Part shown: positions 24,421-33,427 of the stretch, one piece after another
Layout of the letters: the number at the start of each line of letters is the position of its first letter
How positions within the stretch are numbered: position 1 is the first letter of the stretch
Assembly: GCA_049568075.1 (NCBI GenBank)
Contig: CP144911.1
Source of the DNA: Gottfriedia sp049568075
GTDB lineage: Bacteria > Bacillota > Bacilli > Bacillales > Bacillaceae_G
DNA: 64,000 bases
Reading direction: 5' to 3' (one strand)
The notes under the pieces: model-generated
Databases searched by the model: none
The model's input: only the letters and a program-made list of their open reading frames with translations
Told to the model about the DNA's origin: nothing
Position numbers and translations under genes: made by a program

Positions 24421-25903
24421 TTTCCCATCCTCTAGAATTATTTTCTCGTTTAAAATTCTTTGGTAAAGGTGCAAATGGTCGTTTTTTCATTTTCCATTGT
24501 GGCGCACGAACAACTGTATCTTTTAGATCTGCTTTTCTAAATGGAGCAAATGGCGCGAAATATGGTGACCCGAATGATTCAAGTTTACATAGATGAATTA
24601 GGATAATACTAAGACCAAAAACAATTCCTATTAATCCTATTAACGATGCTGCAAACATTAAAGGAAAACCAAGCAATCGAACAGAGGTTCCCATTTCATT
24701 GTCCGGTACAACAAATGATGCAATTGCAGTAAGTGAAATAACGACAATCATCGTATTTGAAACTAAATTTGCCTGTACAACAGCAGTTCCAATAACTAAA
24801 CCTCCTACAACACCTATTGTTTGTGCAATTGGATTAGGTAACCGTATTGCTGATTCTCTAAGCAATTCTAACGTTATTTGCATTCCTAGAGCTTCAATTA
24901 ACGGTGGGTATGGAACGTTTTCTAATGAACTTTTTACATTAAATACTAGATCTATTGGAATAATTTCAAAGTGAAAAGAAACTAATGCAATATATAAAGC
25001 AGGCAATGATATAGAAATTAAAAAACTAACCAATCTTAAAATACGTGCAAATGAAGCGACCATCCATCGGCTATTGTAATCATCTGGTGATTGATAAAAA
25101 GTGAAAAAAGTAATTGGTAAAACAAGTGCTGAAGGGCTACCATCTGTTAAAATAGCAACCTTTCCTTCCATTAAGTTTCCAGCTATTCGGTCAGATCGCT
25201 CAGTAGTTAATACTTGCGGAAAAGGTGAATAAGGGTCATCTTCTATGAATTCCTCAAGATTACCTGGTGAATGGACATAATCAACATTTATATATGAAAG
25301 TCTTCTATGGACTTCCTTAACTAACTCCTCATTTGCAATCGTATCAATATATATAACTGCTAATCGTGTGTCAGATTCTATCCCTAATGATAAAGTTTTT
25401 ACAACAAGATTAGGATTACTAATTCTTCGTCTTATTTGATTAATATTTGTCAGTATACATTCTACTAATCCATCGTGGGAGCCTCTGATCGTTTGCTCAC
25501 TACTAGGCTCTTGAATAGATCTATTTTGATAGGAAGTAGTTTCTAAAATAACTACAGTTTTTTCAAATTCTGTGAAAATGAGCGTGTTTCCTTTTACAAT
25601 ACTGAGAATACATTCATCGAATGAATCCGAACTTTTAACATCATTAACTGATACTGTATTTGGAATCGTATCTTTTGGATTATTAATAATTTGTTGAATA
25701 ATTTGGACTTCAAGAGCTTCTCTACCTACAATTGTACTAATATAGACAACTACAATCTTTTTATTATGAAACATTAAATGTCTGATTGTTAAATCACTTG
25801 TATTTATTAGTGATTTTTTAACATTTTCTACATTCTGATCCAAATTGCCACTAATTTCGATGATTGAACCTCGATTATTTTGGTTATGTTTATTAGAACG
25901 CAT
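24407..25903 (-). CDS. GerA-type spore germination protein
   Basis: About 498 aa A subunit: a large N-terminal cytoplasmic part (residues ~10-250), then four or five membrane helices beginning near SFLISISLPALYIALVSFH, with the conserved PYPPLIEALGMQITLELLRE and LPNPIAQTIGVVGGLVIGTA. The polybasic-proline C-terminal tail (KKRPFAPLPKNFKRE) is also typical. AGGTG lies 9 bases before the ATG at 25903; GTG at 25915 is an alternative. First gene of the ger operon; the germinant cannot be told. Confidence 0.92.
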   Translation of the reverse strand: MRSNKHNQNNRGSIIEISGNLDQNVENVKKSLINTSDLTIRHLMFHNKKIVVVYISTIVGREALEVQIIQQIINNPKDTIPNTVSVNDVKSSDSFDECILSIVKGNTLIFTEFEKTVVILETTSYQNRSIQEPSSEQTIRGSHDGLVECILTNINQIRRRISNPNLVVKTLSLGIESDTRLAVIYIDTIANEELVKEVHRRLSYINVDYVHSPGNLEEFIEDDPYSPFPQVLTTERSDRIAGNLMEGKVAILTDGSPSALVLPITFFTFYQSPDDYNSRWMVASFARILRLVSFLISISLPALYIALVSFHFEIIPIDLVFNVKSSLENVPYPPLIEALGMQITLELLRESAIRLPNPIAQTIGVVGGLVIGTAVVQANLVSNTMIVVISLTAIASFVVPDNEMGTSVRLLGFPLMFAASLIGLIGIVFGLSIILIHLCKLESFGSPYFAPFAPFRKADLKDTVVRAPQWKMKKRPFAPLPKNFKRENNSRGWENDEK

Positions 25904-25947
25904 TATGCATTTCACCTAATTTCCAAACTCATACAATAAATTAGATT

Positions 25948-25976
25948 TATTTTGCGTTAAATTAAGGTTATTATTC
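25948..25976 (-). promoter_or_regulatory. Candidate sigma-G (forespore) promoter of the ger operon
   Basis: On the minus strand GAATA (-35, rc of 25972-25976) and CAAAATA (-10, rc of 25948-25954) are separated by 17 bp, one mismatch from the sigma-G pattern GHATR / CATWMTA. Ger operons are known to be transcribed by sigma-G in the forespore. Confidence 0.4.
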
Positions 25977-26019
25977 ACTTGTAAATTCCAGTATTTGTAA
26001 AAACGTTAACATTCGAATA

Positions 26020-26070
26020 AAAAAAGGCTTCCCTATAAGTCAAAATAATGACTATAAGGTCGCCTTTTTA
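26020..26070. terminator. Bidirectional terminator downstream of fruA
   Basis: AAAAAAGGC...CTATA and TATAG...GCCTTTTT arms form a long stem with T-runs on both sides, between fruA (minus, ending at 26081) and the ger promoter region. Confidence 0.8.
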
Positions 26071-26080
26071 TTGTACTTAA

Positions 26081-27931
26081 TTATTCATTTACTCTTTTTT
26101 TCCAAATTCCAAGCATGATCGCTGTGATAATAGAGCCAATTAAGATAGCTAGTAAATACAATACTGGCTTATTTACTAACGGAATAACAAATGCTCCACC
26201 ATGTGGTGCAGGTAATGTAATACCAAACGCCATTGCAAGTCCACCTGCAATTGAAGAACCTACAACAGAACTGACAATTACCCTTACTGGGTCTGCAGCA
26301 GCAAATGGTATCGCTCCTTCTGTTATAAAAGAAATCCCCATAATATAGTTCGTAATACCTGATTTACGTTCCATTTCAGTAAACTTCGATTTGAAAAGTG
26401 TAGTAGCTAAAGCAATACCTAATGGAGGAACCATACCACCTGCCATTACTGCAGCATGTGGTGCAAAATTATTTGCTGCAATTGCAGCTATACCAAATGT
26501 GAATGCAGCTTTATTTATAGGTCCACCCATATCGACTGCCATCATTCCACCAAGAATTAATCCTAACAATACAGCGTTTCCACCATTTAAACTACTTAAC
26601 CAATGAGTTAAAGCTGAATTTAAATAAGTTACAGGAGGATTTACGACTAATTCCATTAAAACACCAGTAATTAATAATCCAAATACTGGATATAATAGAA
26701 CTGGCTTAATACCTTCTAATGATTTTGGTAACTTAGAAAATACTTTCTTTAGTCCAAGTACAACATAACCAGCTAAGAAACCTGCAATTAAACCACCTAA
26801 GAATCCTGCTCCAGCACTTGAAGCTAAAAATCCACCAACTACCCCTGGTACAAATCCAGGTCGATCGGCAATCGAACTTGCAATAAAACCAGCTAATATA
26901 GGTACTAAATAACTAAAAGCACCAGTTCCTCCAATTTTCATTAGTAATTCAGCAATAGGACCTTTTGTATGAATTCCTCCAAAAGCAAATGCTAACGCAA
27001 TTAGAATTCCTCCACCAACGACAAAAGGTAACATATTACTTACACCATTCATTAAGTGCTTGTAAATCCCTGAACCTTGATTAGTTGAAGAACTTCCTCC
27101 ACCATTATGATTAGCATGAAAAATTGGTGCATCTTGTTTAACAGCTCTTTCAAGTAATTCCTTTGACTTACGAATTCCATCTGCTACTGGTACTTGGATG
27201 ACATGCTTTCCATCAAAGCGATTTACTTCAACTTGTTTATCCGCTGCTACGATAATAGCTGCTGCTCTATTAATCTCATCTTTTGTTAATTCATTTTTTA
27301 TCCCTGTTGATCCATTCGTTTCAACTTTTAAATCAATATTTAATTCTTTTGCTTTTGCCTTTAAAGCATCTGCCGCCATATAAGTGTGAGCAATACCTGT
27401 TGGACATGCAGTAACTGCAAGGACTAGTGGACGTGAAGAATCTTCTATAACTGTTTCTTCTTTTTCATCATTTAACGATTTTTCTTTTTGATCGATTAAC
27501 TGAATAATTTCATTTGCATCCTTTGCACTTAATAAAGATCCGCGAAATTCTTCATCCATTAATAGTGAAGATAATCTAGATAAAGTTTCTAAATGCGCAT
27601 TATTTGCGCCTTCACTAGCTGCAATCATAAAAAATAAATGCGCCGGTTGACCATCAAGTGATTCATAATCAATCCCATCTTTTGATCGACCAAATGCAAT
27701 GGCAGGAGTCTTAACCGCCGCTGTTTTAGCATGTGGAATTGCAATACCTTCTCCAATTCCCGTTGTACTTTGACCTTCACGTGTTAAAATCGCTTCTTTA
27801 AACTGTTGTTGATCGTTTAATTTCCCTGCTTGATCTAAAACTTGTATTAATTCATCAATTACTGACATTTTTGATGATGAATTCAAATCAATGAGAACTG
27901 TATCTATTTTTAATAATTCTGTGATTCTCAT
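26081..27931 (-). CDS. fruA: PTS fructose transporter, EIIABC
   Basis: 616 aa. EIIA (1-145) has phosphorylated H67 in GIAIPHAK; EIIB (168-265) has C176 in VTACPTGIAHTYMAADAL; EIIC (about 290-610) has eight or nine membrane helices including the PFVVGGGILIALAFAFGG stretch. Imports fructose as fructose-1-phosphate. Starts 11 bp after fruK. Confidence 0.95.
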   Translation of the reverse strand: MRITELLKIDTVLIDLNSSSKMSVIDELIQVLDQAGKLNDQQQFKEAILTREGQSTTGIGEGIAIPHAKTAAVKTPAIAFGRSKDGIDYESLDGQPAHLFFMIAASEGANNAHLETLSRLSSLLMDEEFRGSLLSAKDANEIIQLIDQKEKSLNDEKEETVIEDSSRPLVLAVTACPTGIAHTYMAADALKAKAKELNIDLKVETNGSTGIKNELTKDEINRAAAIIVAADKQVEVNRFDGKHVIQVPVADGIRKSKELLERAVKQDAPIFHANHNGGGSSSTNQGSGIYKHLMNGVSNMLPFVVGGGILIALAFAFGGIHTKGPIAELLMKIGGTGAFSYLVPILAGFIASSIADRPGFVPGVVGGFLASSAGAGFLGGLIAGFLAGYVVLGLKKVFSKLPKSLEGIKPVLLYPVFGLLITGVLMELVVNPPVTYLNSALTHWLSSLNGGNAVLLGLILGGMMAVDMGGPINKAAFTFGIAAIAANNFAPHAAVMAGGMVPPLGIALATTLFKSKFTEMERKSGITNYIMGISFITEGAIPFAAADPVRVIVSSVVGSSIAGGLAMAFGITLPAPHGGAFVIPLVNKPVLYLLAILIGSIITAIMLGIWKKRVNE

Positions 27932-27942
27932 ATTTCGTCCCC

Positions 27943-28854
27943 CTAATCTTTTTCAATCTTTACTTGATTAAGTAATTCTTCAATTTTCTCTCTTTTTGTT
28001 AAATCCTCTGAAAAAGCGGTAGCACTACCTGATGCTACACCTACTTTAAATGCAGTTTCAATATTATTTGTTTTTACATAAGTACCAACAAAACCAGCCA
28101 CAAGTGAATCACCTGCACCGACTGAATTAATTACTTCTCCCTTTGGAACATTTGATACATAAACGGAAGACTCTGTAATAAGAATCGCTCCATCACCTGC
28201 AAACGAAATTCCTACATTTTGAGCACCCATTTCAACTAATTTTTTACCGTACGGGATTGCTTGCTCAATTGAAGTAATTTTGACATCAAATAAATCACCT
28301 AATTCGTGATGATTTGGCTTGATAAAAAATGGACGATGTTTAACCACATCTAAAAGTACTTTTCCACTTGCATCTACAATGATATGAATTCCATTTTCTT
28401 GTCCCCACAAAGTCAATTGTTCATATAAATCAGATGGTAATGTATTAGGGATATTACCAGCTAATACAACATAATCACCTTTTTTAATTTGTTTTAATTT
28501 ATAAAAAAATTGATCTAATTTTTCTTCAGAAATTGCAGGGCCTTGTCCGTTAATTTCAGTTTCTAGTTGAGATTTTAATTTTATGTTAATTCTAGAATCG
28601 CCTTCTACTTGAACAAAGTCAGATGTAACGCTTTCATTTTCCAAGACATTTTTAATAAAATCTCCTGTAAATCCTCCAACGAAACCAAGTGCTATGCTTT
28701 CCACATCTAATCTTTTCAAAACTCTAGAAACATTAATTCCTTTACCACCAGGAAATTTATTTTCCCTTTTCATTCGATTAATTTTTCCTAACCCTAGATC
28801 CTCTACTTCAACGATGTAATCAATTGAAGGATTAAGTGTTACTGTATAAATCAT
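27943..28854 (-). CDS. fruK: 1-phosphofructokinase
   Basis: 303 aa PfkB-family kinase making fructose-1,6-bisphosphate from fructose-1-P. TLNPSIDYIVEV at the start, GGKGINVSRVLKRL, and the C-terminal SVGAGDSLVAGF anion hole with its catalytic Asp are intact. It overlaps the fruR stop by 4 bp (ATGA). Confidence 0.95.
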   Translation of the reverse strand: MIYTVTLNPSIDYIVEVEDLGLGKINRMKRENKFPGGKGINVSRVLKRLDVESIALGFVGGFTGDFIKNVLENESVTSDFVQVEGDSRINIKLKSQLETEINGQGPAISEEKLDQFFYKLKQIKKGDYVVLAGNIPNTLPSDLYEQLTLWGQENGIHIIVDASGKVLLDVVKHRPFFIKPNHHELGDLFDVKITSIEQAIPYGKKLVEMGAQNVGISFAGDGAILITESSVYVSNVPKGEVINSVGAGDSLVAGFVGTYVKTNNIETAFKVGVASGSATAFSEDLTKREKIEELLNQVKIEKD

Positions 28855-29606
28855 GATTTCACTACCTTTATCAAAGATGTTTTTTCCTCTAATTGTTTGG
28901 CTAGAGCATCATCTATTTCGTCCGTTAAAATAATCGCTTCTTCAATTTCACCAATCTTCGCAAAACTTGTTTCACCAAATTTACTGTAATCAGCTATTAT
29001 AAATACTTTCTCTGAAATAGAGATTGCTGTTTTCTTTACAAACGCCTCTTCAGGATCTGGCGTAGTATAGCCAAATTGTGGATGGATACCATTCGCCCCA
29101 ATAAAACATTTATCAAATCGATAATTCTTTAGACTTTCAGAAGCCATACTTCCAATCAACGCTTTTGTATGCCCTTTCATTTTTCCACCTATAAGATATG
29201 CGGACACTTCATTTTCGAAAAGAGCTTCAACATGCATTAATCCATTCGTAACGACTGTTACATCTAACCCCTTTAATAAAGGAATCATTTCGAATGTAGT
29301 ACTACCAGCATCTAAATATATACAATCGCCCTCATTAATTTGAGTTACTGCAAGCCCGGCGATTAATTTTTTACTTTGAACGTTTTTGGATGTTTTTTCA
29401 GTCATACTTAATTCAGTGGCTTTACTATTGATTGAAGCTGCTCCACCATGGACTCTTTTTAAGAGATTAAGAGACTCAAGCTCAACTAAATCACGACGTA
29501 TTGTTGACTCAGAAGTATTTGTAGCCTCTACAATATCCCTTAATTTCACAATACCCATTCTTTTGATCATCTCTATAATGAATTGTTGTCTTTCCGGAGT
29601 TAACAT
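28851..29606 (-). CDS. fruR: DeoR family repressor of the fru operon
   Basis: About 251 aa. N-terminal winged HTH with the DeoR signature (RQQFIIEMIKRMGIVKLRDI and STIRRDLVELE), then a sugar-phosphate sensing domain with DAGSTT and NG...GG motifs. AAAGGA lies 8 bases before the ATG at 29606; in-frame upstream starts lack a site. First gene of fruRKA; presumed repressor relieved by fructose-1-P. Confidence 0.92.
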   Translation of the reverse strand: MLTPERQQFIIEMIKRMGIVKLRDIVEATNTSESTIRRDLVELESLNLLKRVHGGAASINSKATELSMTEKTSKNVQSKKLIAGLAVTQINEGDCIYLDAGSTTFEMIPLLKGLDVTVVTNGLMHVEALFENEVSAYLIGGKMKGHTKALIGSMASESLKNYRFDKCFIGANGIHPQFGYTTPDPEEAFVKKTAISISEKVFIIADYSKFGETSFAKIGEIEEAIILTDEIDDALAKQLEEKTSLIKVVKS

Positions 29607-29678
29607 AGAATTCATCCTTTCATAAAACCAAGTATAAGACACAAAAAATAAAAAATCAATCATTTTCTTCCAAAAACG

Positions 29679-29725
29679 TTCATTAAAAACCTAAATCATT
29701 CAAAAGCTTTCAAAACCGTTCAAAT
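29679..29725. promoter_or_regulatory. Phased TTCAAA direct repeats, candidate FruR operator
   Basis: TTCATTA at 29679, TTCAAAA at 29699 and 29709 and TTCAAAT at 29719 are spaced 20, 10 and 10 bp, one helical turn per step, just upstream of fruR. Direct-repeat operators of this type are usual for DeoR regulators. Confidence 0.5.
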
Positions 29726-29901
29726 TTGTAAAAATTTTCAAGCTACATTAAACTAAAAATAGAAGGTAAATTTGTTTTTTATATTATTTCTTATGATTAC
29801 TCATAATATTTATCTAAACAAGTAATACTCAAATTTTAGATTCATAGAGTCTGGTTAAAATTTTGGTTTATCATTATTAAAATAGAAATGGGGAATACCT
29901 T

Positions 29902-30393
29902 TTGAAAGAGAATATCCAAATTCGTGAAGAACTTATTGAAGTGATTGATCATTTAACAGATGAACAGTTAAATAAGAAGGTAAATAATGAAAAATGGTCC
30001 ATTATGCAAGTACTTGAACATTTATACTTAATGGAATCTAAATTAGTAAAGCTAATGACACGTACATTTAATGAAGCACCTAGTGAAGTTATACAAGATA
30101 AGCCAATTCATCTAGCAACTGATCGTACTAAAAAAATAACCTCTCCACCTCATTTTGAACCAACTGATCAATTCATTACTAAAATAGAAATGACTAAGAA
30201 ATTGAACCAATCTAGAAAATCACTACATGAATTTGTTGAACTAACTAAAGATCATAAATTGGATGATAAGGGAATGCCACATCCGATTTTTGGACAAATC
30301 AATTTAAAACAATGGATTCCTTTTATAGGTGTTCATGAAAAACGTCATATTGAGCAAATTAGAGAATTAAAAAACGAATTATTTATTAAATAA
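29902..30393 (+). CDS. DinB family protein
   Basis: 163 aa four-helix DinB/YfiT-like putative metalloenzyme. The metal-binding histidines are in MQVLEHLYLME (about residue 39) and the pair in VHEKRHIEQI near 148-153. TTG start after GGGGAATACC. Many such proteins are DNA-damage- or bacillithiol-related, but substrate and role are unknown here. Monocistronic with a terminator behind it. Confidence 0.8.
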   Translation: MKENIQIREELIEVIDHLTDEQLNKKVNNEKWSIMQVLEHLYLMESKLVKLMTRTFNEAPSEVIQDKPIHLATDRTKKITSPPHFEPTDQFITKIEMTKKLNQSRKSLHEFVELTKDHKLDDKGMPHPIFGQINLKQWIPFIGVHEKRHIEQIRELKNELFIK

Positions 30394-30441
30394 TCGGATT
30401 ATAGTTACTTGGAAGTTGATTATAGAAGTTTTCCTAAATAC

Positions 30442-30474
30442 AAAAAAGAGCTTACGCCTTGTAAGCTCTCTTTT
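30442..30474. terminator. Bidirectional terminator, dinB / DUF4931 gene
   Basis: AAAAAGAGCTTAC-GCCTT-GTAAGCTCTCTTTT; overlaps the last two bases of the convergent gene's stop. Confidence 0.85.
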
Positions 30475-31264
30475 ATATTGAAGAAATTGCCTCTAATTCT
30501 TTTTGGTAAAGACTAAGGATTTGATCTTTATGTACTTCTAACTGATTTGACACTTGAGAAATTGAATAGCCGATAAATAGTGGCGATACAACAAATCTAG
30601 GAATAATTTTACAAATAATTTTCCCCTTCCATTTATAAAAGAATAAGTTATAGCTTTGAAGTCCTTTATAAAAATGGTTAAGTAAGTAATGTGTAACCGT
30701 TTGTAAGTAGACGGCCATTTGTGGAACAAATTTGGGTTCATCAATAAGAATATTGAATTCTCTAAATCCCATAATTGGATGAGTAGAAATGTTTAATTCA
30801 TATCCATTACCCGACGAAATGGTAATCCCCTCAAAATATACATCTGTTACCTTTTTGTCGTAATCAATATTTTTTAAGCCAACAATTTGCATATGCGGAT
30901 GACTCAGTGTTCCCCCTGATAATGGGCCATGATTTTTATATAAAATAACAGATTTAAATTCCCCTGTTGATTCCATTTCATCCCATTTATCAATTGCAAA
31001 GGCTAATAATTCTGTCAAATGTGTTAATGAATATTTCGAAGGATCTCCTTCACAATCATCGCTTTCAATAATAACAGTTTGAAAAGTATCTTCTAATGTC
31101 GGAAATTTATTTTTCAAATAAATGATTGAGCCAGCTGTATCGATAATATCCGTTAAGTTTTCACGATCACAGAATGGGCATTTAACTTCTTTATTTTTAA
31201 TACTATCAGGTTTTTTAACGCCTATGTCCATCTTAAATTGTAAAACCTCATTTTGAATATCCAT
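30473..31264 (-). CDS. DUF4931 protein, HIT/GalT-like
   Basis: 263 aa. A zinc-type CPFCDREN near residue 30 and a HIT-like SHPHMQIVG near 122 recall galactose-1-phosphate uridylyltransferase, as does NKFPTLE. The Bacillus DUF4931 group shares this layout; the nucleotide substrate is unknown. AAAGGGGAAACC precedes the ATG. Confidence 0.75.
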   Translation of the reverse strand: MDIQNEVLQFKMDIGVKKPDSIKNKEVKCPFCDRENLTDIIDTAGSIIYLKNKFPTLEDTFQTVIIESDDCEGDPSKYSLTHLTELLAFAIDKWDEMESTGEFKSVILYKNHGPLSGGTLSHPHMQIVGLKNIDYDKKVTDVYFEGITISSGNGYELNISTHPIMGFREFNILIDEPKFVPQMAVYLQTVTHYLLNHFYKGLQSYNLFFYKWKGKIICKIIPRFVVSPLFIGYSISQVSNQLEVHKDQILSLYQKELEAISSI

Positions 31265-31694
31265 TTCGGTTTCCCCTTTGAATAAATTGAAAAAAAGTTA
31301 GACTAAATATTCTCCTCTTTGAAAATACATCATTTTTTAGTTAATACATTATTGTTTTTTTCTTATTGAAAATTGCCATCTTATTTCAACAACTTAGCAA
31401 GATGTATATTCTATTACTTAAAATAATAATAAACGATACAATGGATTATCAATTAAAACGCTCATTAATAACCATTAATTTTTAGATTTAACAATTTACT
31501 TAAATGAAATTCTATTTTCACCTTAAATACTTTAAGTTAATTTATATTCGTATAAACCAAAATCTCATGTAAAATTAAATCAAATTATTTTAGTGACTTA
31601 AAATAGTATCTTTTTCAACTAAGTTTCAAATACTAACAACGATATTCAATTGAATATCAAAGATATCCTAAATTATCTTAGAGGTGAATCAAAC
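31265..31694. other. AT-rich intergenic region
   Basis: 430 bp between divergent genes, over 75% A+T by eye. Must contain the promoters of both flanks; I could not fix one. Apart from GAGGTG before ypzG, no other element seen. Confidence 0.3.
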
Positions 31695-31847
31695 ATGACA
31701 TTAAAAAATCATTTAGATCCTCATTCTCAGAAATTTTACCACAATTGGACTAGACCTAAACATGCTAAATCACAAGTCAATGGACATACTATGGAGTCTC
31801 AGAACACGATCATTTTAAGAAGCAATGCTAAGGCACATAGATGGTAA
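31695..31847 (+). CDS. YpzG family small protein
   Basis: 50 aa, basic, reading TRPKHAKSQVNGHTMESQNT, the diagnostic KHAxSQVNG(E/H)T core of the YpzG family found in spore formers. GAGGTG lies 8 bases before the ATG at 31695; the ATG at 31650 has no such site. Function unknown; size and distribution suggest a spore-associated protein. Confidence 0.8.
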   Translation: MTLKNHLDPHSQKFYHNWTRPKHAKSQVNGHTMESQNTIILRSNAKAHRW

Positions 31848-31866
31848 AAATGGATAATTAAGGAGC

Positions 31867-31896
31867 AGGAAGACATTTAGATGTCTTCCTTTCTTT
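31867..31896 (+). terminator. Terminator of ypzG
   Basis: AGGAAGACAT-TTAG-ATGTCTTCCT followed by TTCTTTT. Confidence 0.9.
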
Positions 31897-31904
31897 TATG
31901 AAAT

Positions 31905-31937
31905 TAAAAAACTAGCCATGACATTTGCCATGGCCAG
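31905..31937 (-). terminator. Terminator of the DUF4023 gene
   Basis: Minus-strand CTGGCCATG / CATGGCTAG stem with six T behind it. Confidence 0.8.
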
Positions 31938-31948
31938 TAAAACAATCA

Positions 31949-32080
31949 TTATTTATTTGTTCCATGTTGCTTAGTAGGTAATTTTTCATTTGGTGTTCCA
32001 TTACCTTGATGTTCTTTATTTTTTTGGTCTTTTCTTTGTTTTTCATGTAATTTTTCGACAAATTCATGTGTATCTTCCAT
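31949..32080 (-). CDS. DUF4023 family small protein
   Basis: 43 aa, too short for most gene finders. MEDTHEFVEKLHEKQRKDQK and GNGTPNEKLPTKQH match the DUF4023 family of spore formers almost throughout. AAGGAGG lies 8 bases before the ATG. Highly charged and probably unstructured; role unknown. Confidence 0.85.
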   Translation of the reverse strand: MEDTHEFVEKLHEKQRKDQKNKEHQGNGTPNEKLPTKQHGTNK

Positions 32081-32163
32081 TTATTAATCCTCCTTAGTAA
32101 AGAATCTAAATGTTACTTTAACCAATCAGGTAGGAAAAAATTCATATTAGCGTGATATAGAAG

Positions 32164-32514
32164 TTACATTAGAATTTGAATCAAAAATAAAACAGAATTA
32201 ACAATCAAGATTGTTTGAGCAATTCCAAATAAGAATCCTGTTATGAAACGTAAGAAATTATTACTTTCTCTCCATTTCCACTTTTGTGTATACCCATCAA
32301 TTAATAACGGAATCATTAAAATAGGAATATACCACCAAAATATAAATGATGAGATCATAAATAGAAATGGAAGAAACAAATACCCCAGAAGTATGGCAGT
32401 ACATCTTGCACATAGTGGAAAAGTATAAGAACCTATTTGAAATGACCTTTCTTGCTTACGATGACATGGAATCCAATTTAAAATCAAAATTAATCCCCCT
32501 ATTAGCTTGGACAA
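32164..32514 (-). CDS. DUF2085 family membrane protein
   Basis: 116 aa, three membrane helices. WIPCHRKQERSF and FPLCARCTAILLGY are the paired Cys/His motifs of DUF2085, and PLLIDGYTQKW plus FLRFITGFLFGIAQT follow. The Cys-His set suggests a metal or heme site. TTG start overlaps the upstream gene by 13 bp; no strong ribosome binding site, so translation is probably coupled. Confidence 0.8.
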   Translation of the reverse strand: MSKLIGGLILILNWIPCHRKQERSFQIGSYTFPLCARCTAILLGYLFLPFLFMISSFIFWWYIPILMIPLLIDGYTQKWKWRESNNFLRFITGFLFGIAQTILIVNSVLFLIQILM

Positions 32515-32804
32515 TCTGGGCTACAATCACAATCTGGTGCACAATCCGGTGTGCAATCAGGCATGTGATGATGACAATCAGGTATGTCACAATCTGGTAT
32601 AAAACCAAAATCACCGCAATCACACCAATCGAATCCCCTTTTCTGTCTCCTCCGCTCATAGTAAATAATCATAATAATTCCAAAAACGATACTTGCACTA
32701 ATCAAAATTAGTCCTTTTACTAAAAAACCCTTTATAATTAAAACAATTCCTAAAATAAGAAGAATGAAAAAACCACTGATTAAGAAAAAGACCAACTTTA
32801 CCAC
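32502..32804 (-). CDS. Two-helix membrane protein with Cys-rich PDC tail
   Basis: 100 aa. Two hydrophobic helices (4-28 and 30-48) are followed by a basic turn YERRRQKR and a 42-residue tail with nine cysteines, three histidines and six PDC triplets (IPDC, IPDC, MPDC, TPDC, APDC, SPDC). The tail would lie in the cytoplasm by the positive-inside rule and looks like a metal-binding arm. It overlaps the DUF2085 gene, which also has Cys/His motifs. No family recognised. Confidence 0.65.
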   Translation of the reverse strand: MVKLVFFLISGFFILLILGIVLIIKGFLVKGLILISASIVFGIIMIIYYERRRQKRGFDWCDCGDFGFIPDCDIPDCHHHMPDCTPDCAPDCDCSPDCPS

Positions 32805-32824
32805 TCTTTCTTAAATATAATGAA

Positions 32825-32845
32825 AGACTAACCTGATGTTAGTCT
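32825..32845 (-). terminator. Hairpin downstream of the small membrane gene
   Basis: AGACTAAC-ATCAG-GTTAGTCT on the minus strand, followed only by TTTC. A degenerate second copy of the arms lies at 32889-32911, again a doubled hairpin. Confidence 0.5.
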
Positions 32846-32951
32846 CAGACTGATAATCAAATTTTTTTGAACTTTGTGTATTTACTAAAGATTAAACTGA
32901 TGTTAGTCTTGTGCTTATTCACATAAAACTTAGTAATAATCCCAAATAAGT

Positions 32952-33248
32952 CTATTTTGAACGTTGAGTCGCTGCACCAATTAATATAAAAATAGCTGAT
33001 AGTATATGCATAATCATACCAAATATCGGAATCCATGCAAGACAAGAAGTTACGATTCCAAAAATATTTCCACTAGCAGAGACACCAGCCTTTTTCGCTA
33101 ACACGAGTGTAATAATGTGGAGGATTAAAGCTATAAATAATGGCGTATATCCAAAACCAATAACGATTGAACCACCTAGAACAGGTATCCCGAGTAATGC
33201 TTCAAAACCACCCGAAATCCATTTCATATTTTTCACGTTTGATCTCAT
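32952..33248 (-). CDS. Small multi-pass membrane protein
   Basis: 98 aa, three hydrophobic segments with ISGGFEALLGIPVLGGSIVI, ALILHIITLVLAKK and GIVTSCLAWIPIFGMIMHIL. Similar small proteins occur widely in Bacillus, without known function. AAAGGAGATTTT precedes the ATG. Confidence 0.65.
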   Translation of the reverse strand: MRSNVKNMKWISGGFEALLGIPVLGGSIVIGFGYTPLFIALILHIITLVLAKKAGVSASGNIFGIVTSCLAWIPIFGMIMHILSAIFILIGAATQRSK

Positions 33249-33390
33249 AAAATCTCCTTTTCAACTTAAAAATGTTAATTTTTTCTAATAAAAACTATTG
33301 TATTCGATAAATTCTTTTACGGATAGTTTTTATTATAAATTCCATTTAAATTCAGTCTAAAGAATGAGAATTTCAGAAAGTGTAAAAATT

Positions 33391-33426
33391 AAAAAGCAAG
33401 AGACAAAAACTCTCTCTTACTTTTTT
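33391..33426. terminator. Terminator of spo0M
   Basis: AAGAGAGAG / TGTCTCTTGC arms with T-runs on both sides, directly after the stop. Confidence 0.75.
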
Positions 33427-33427
33427 A

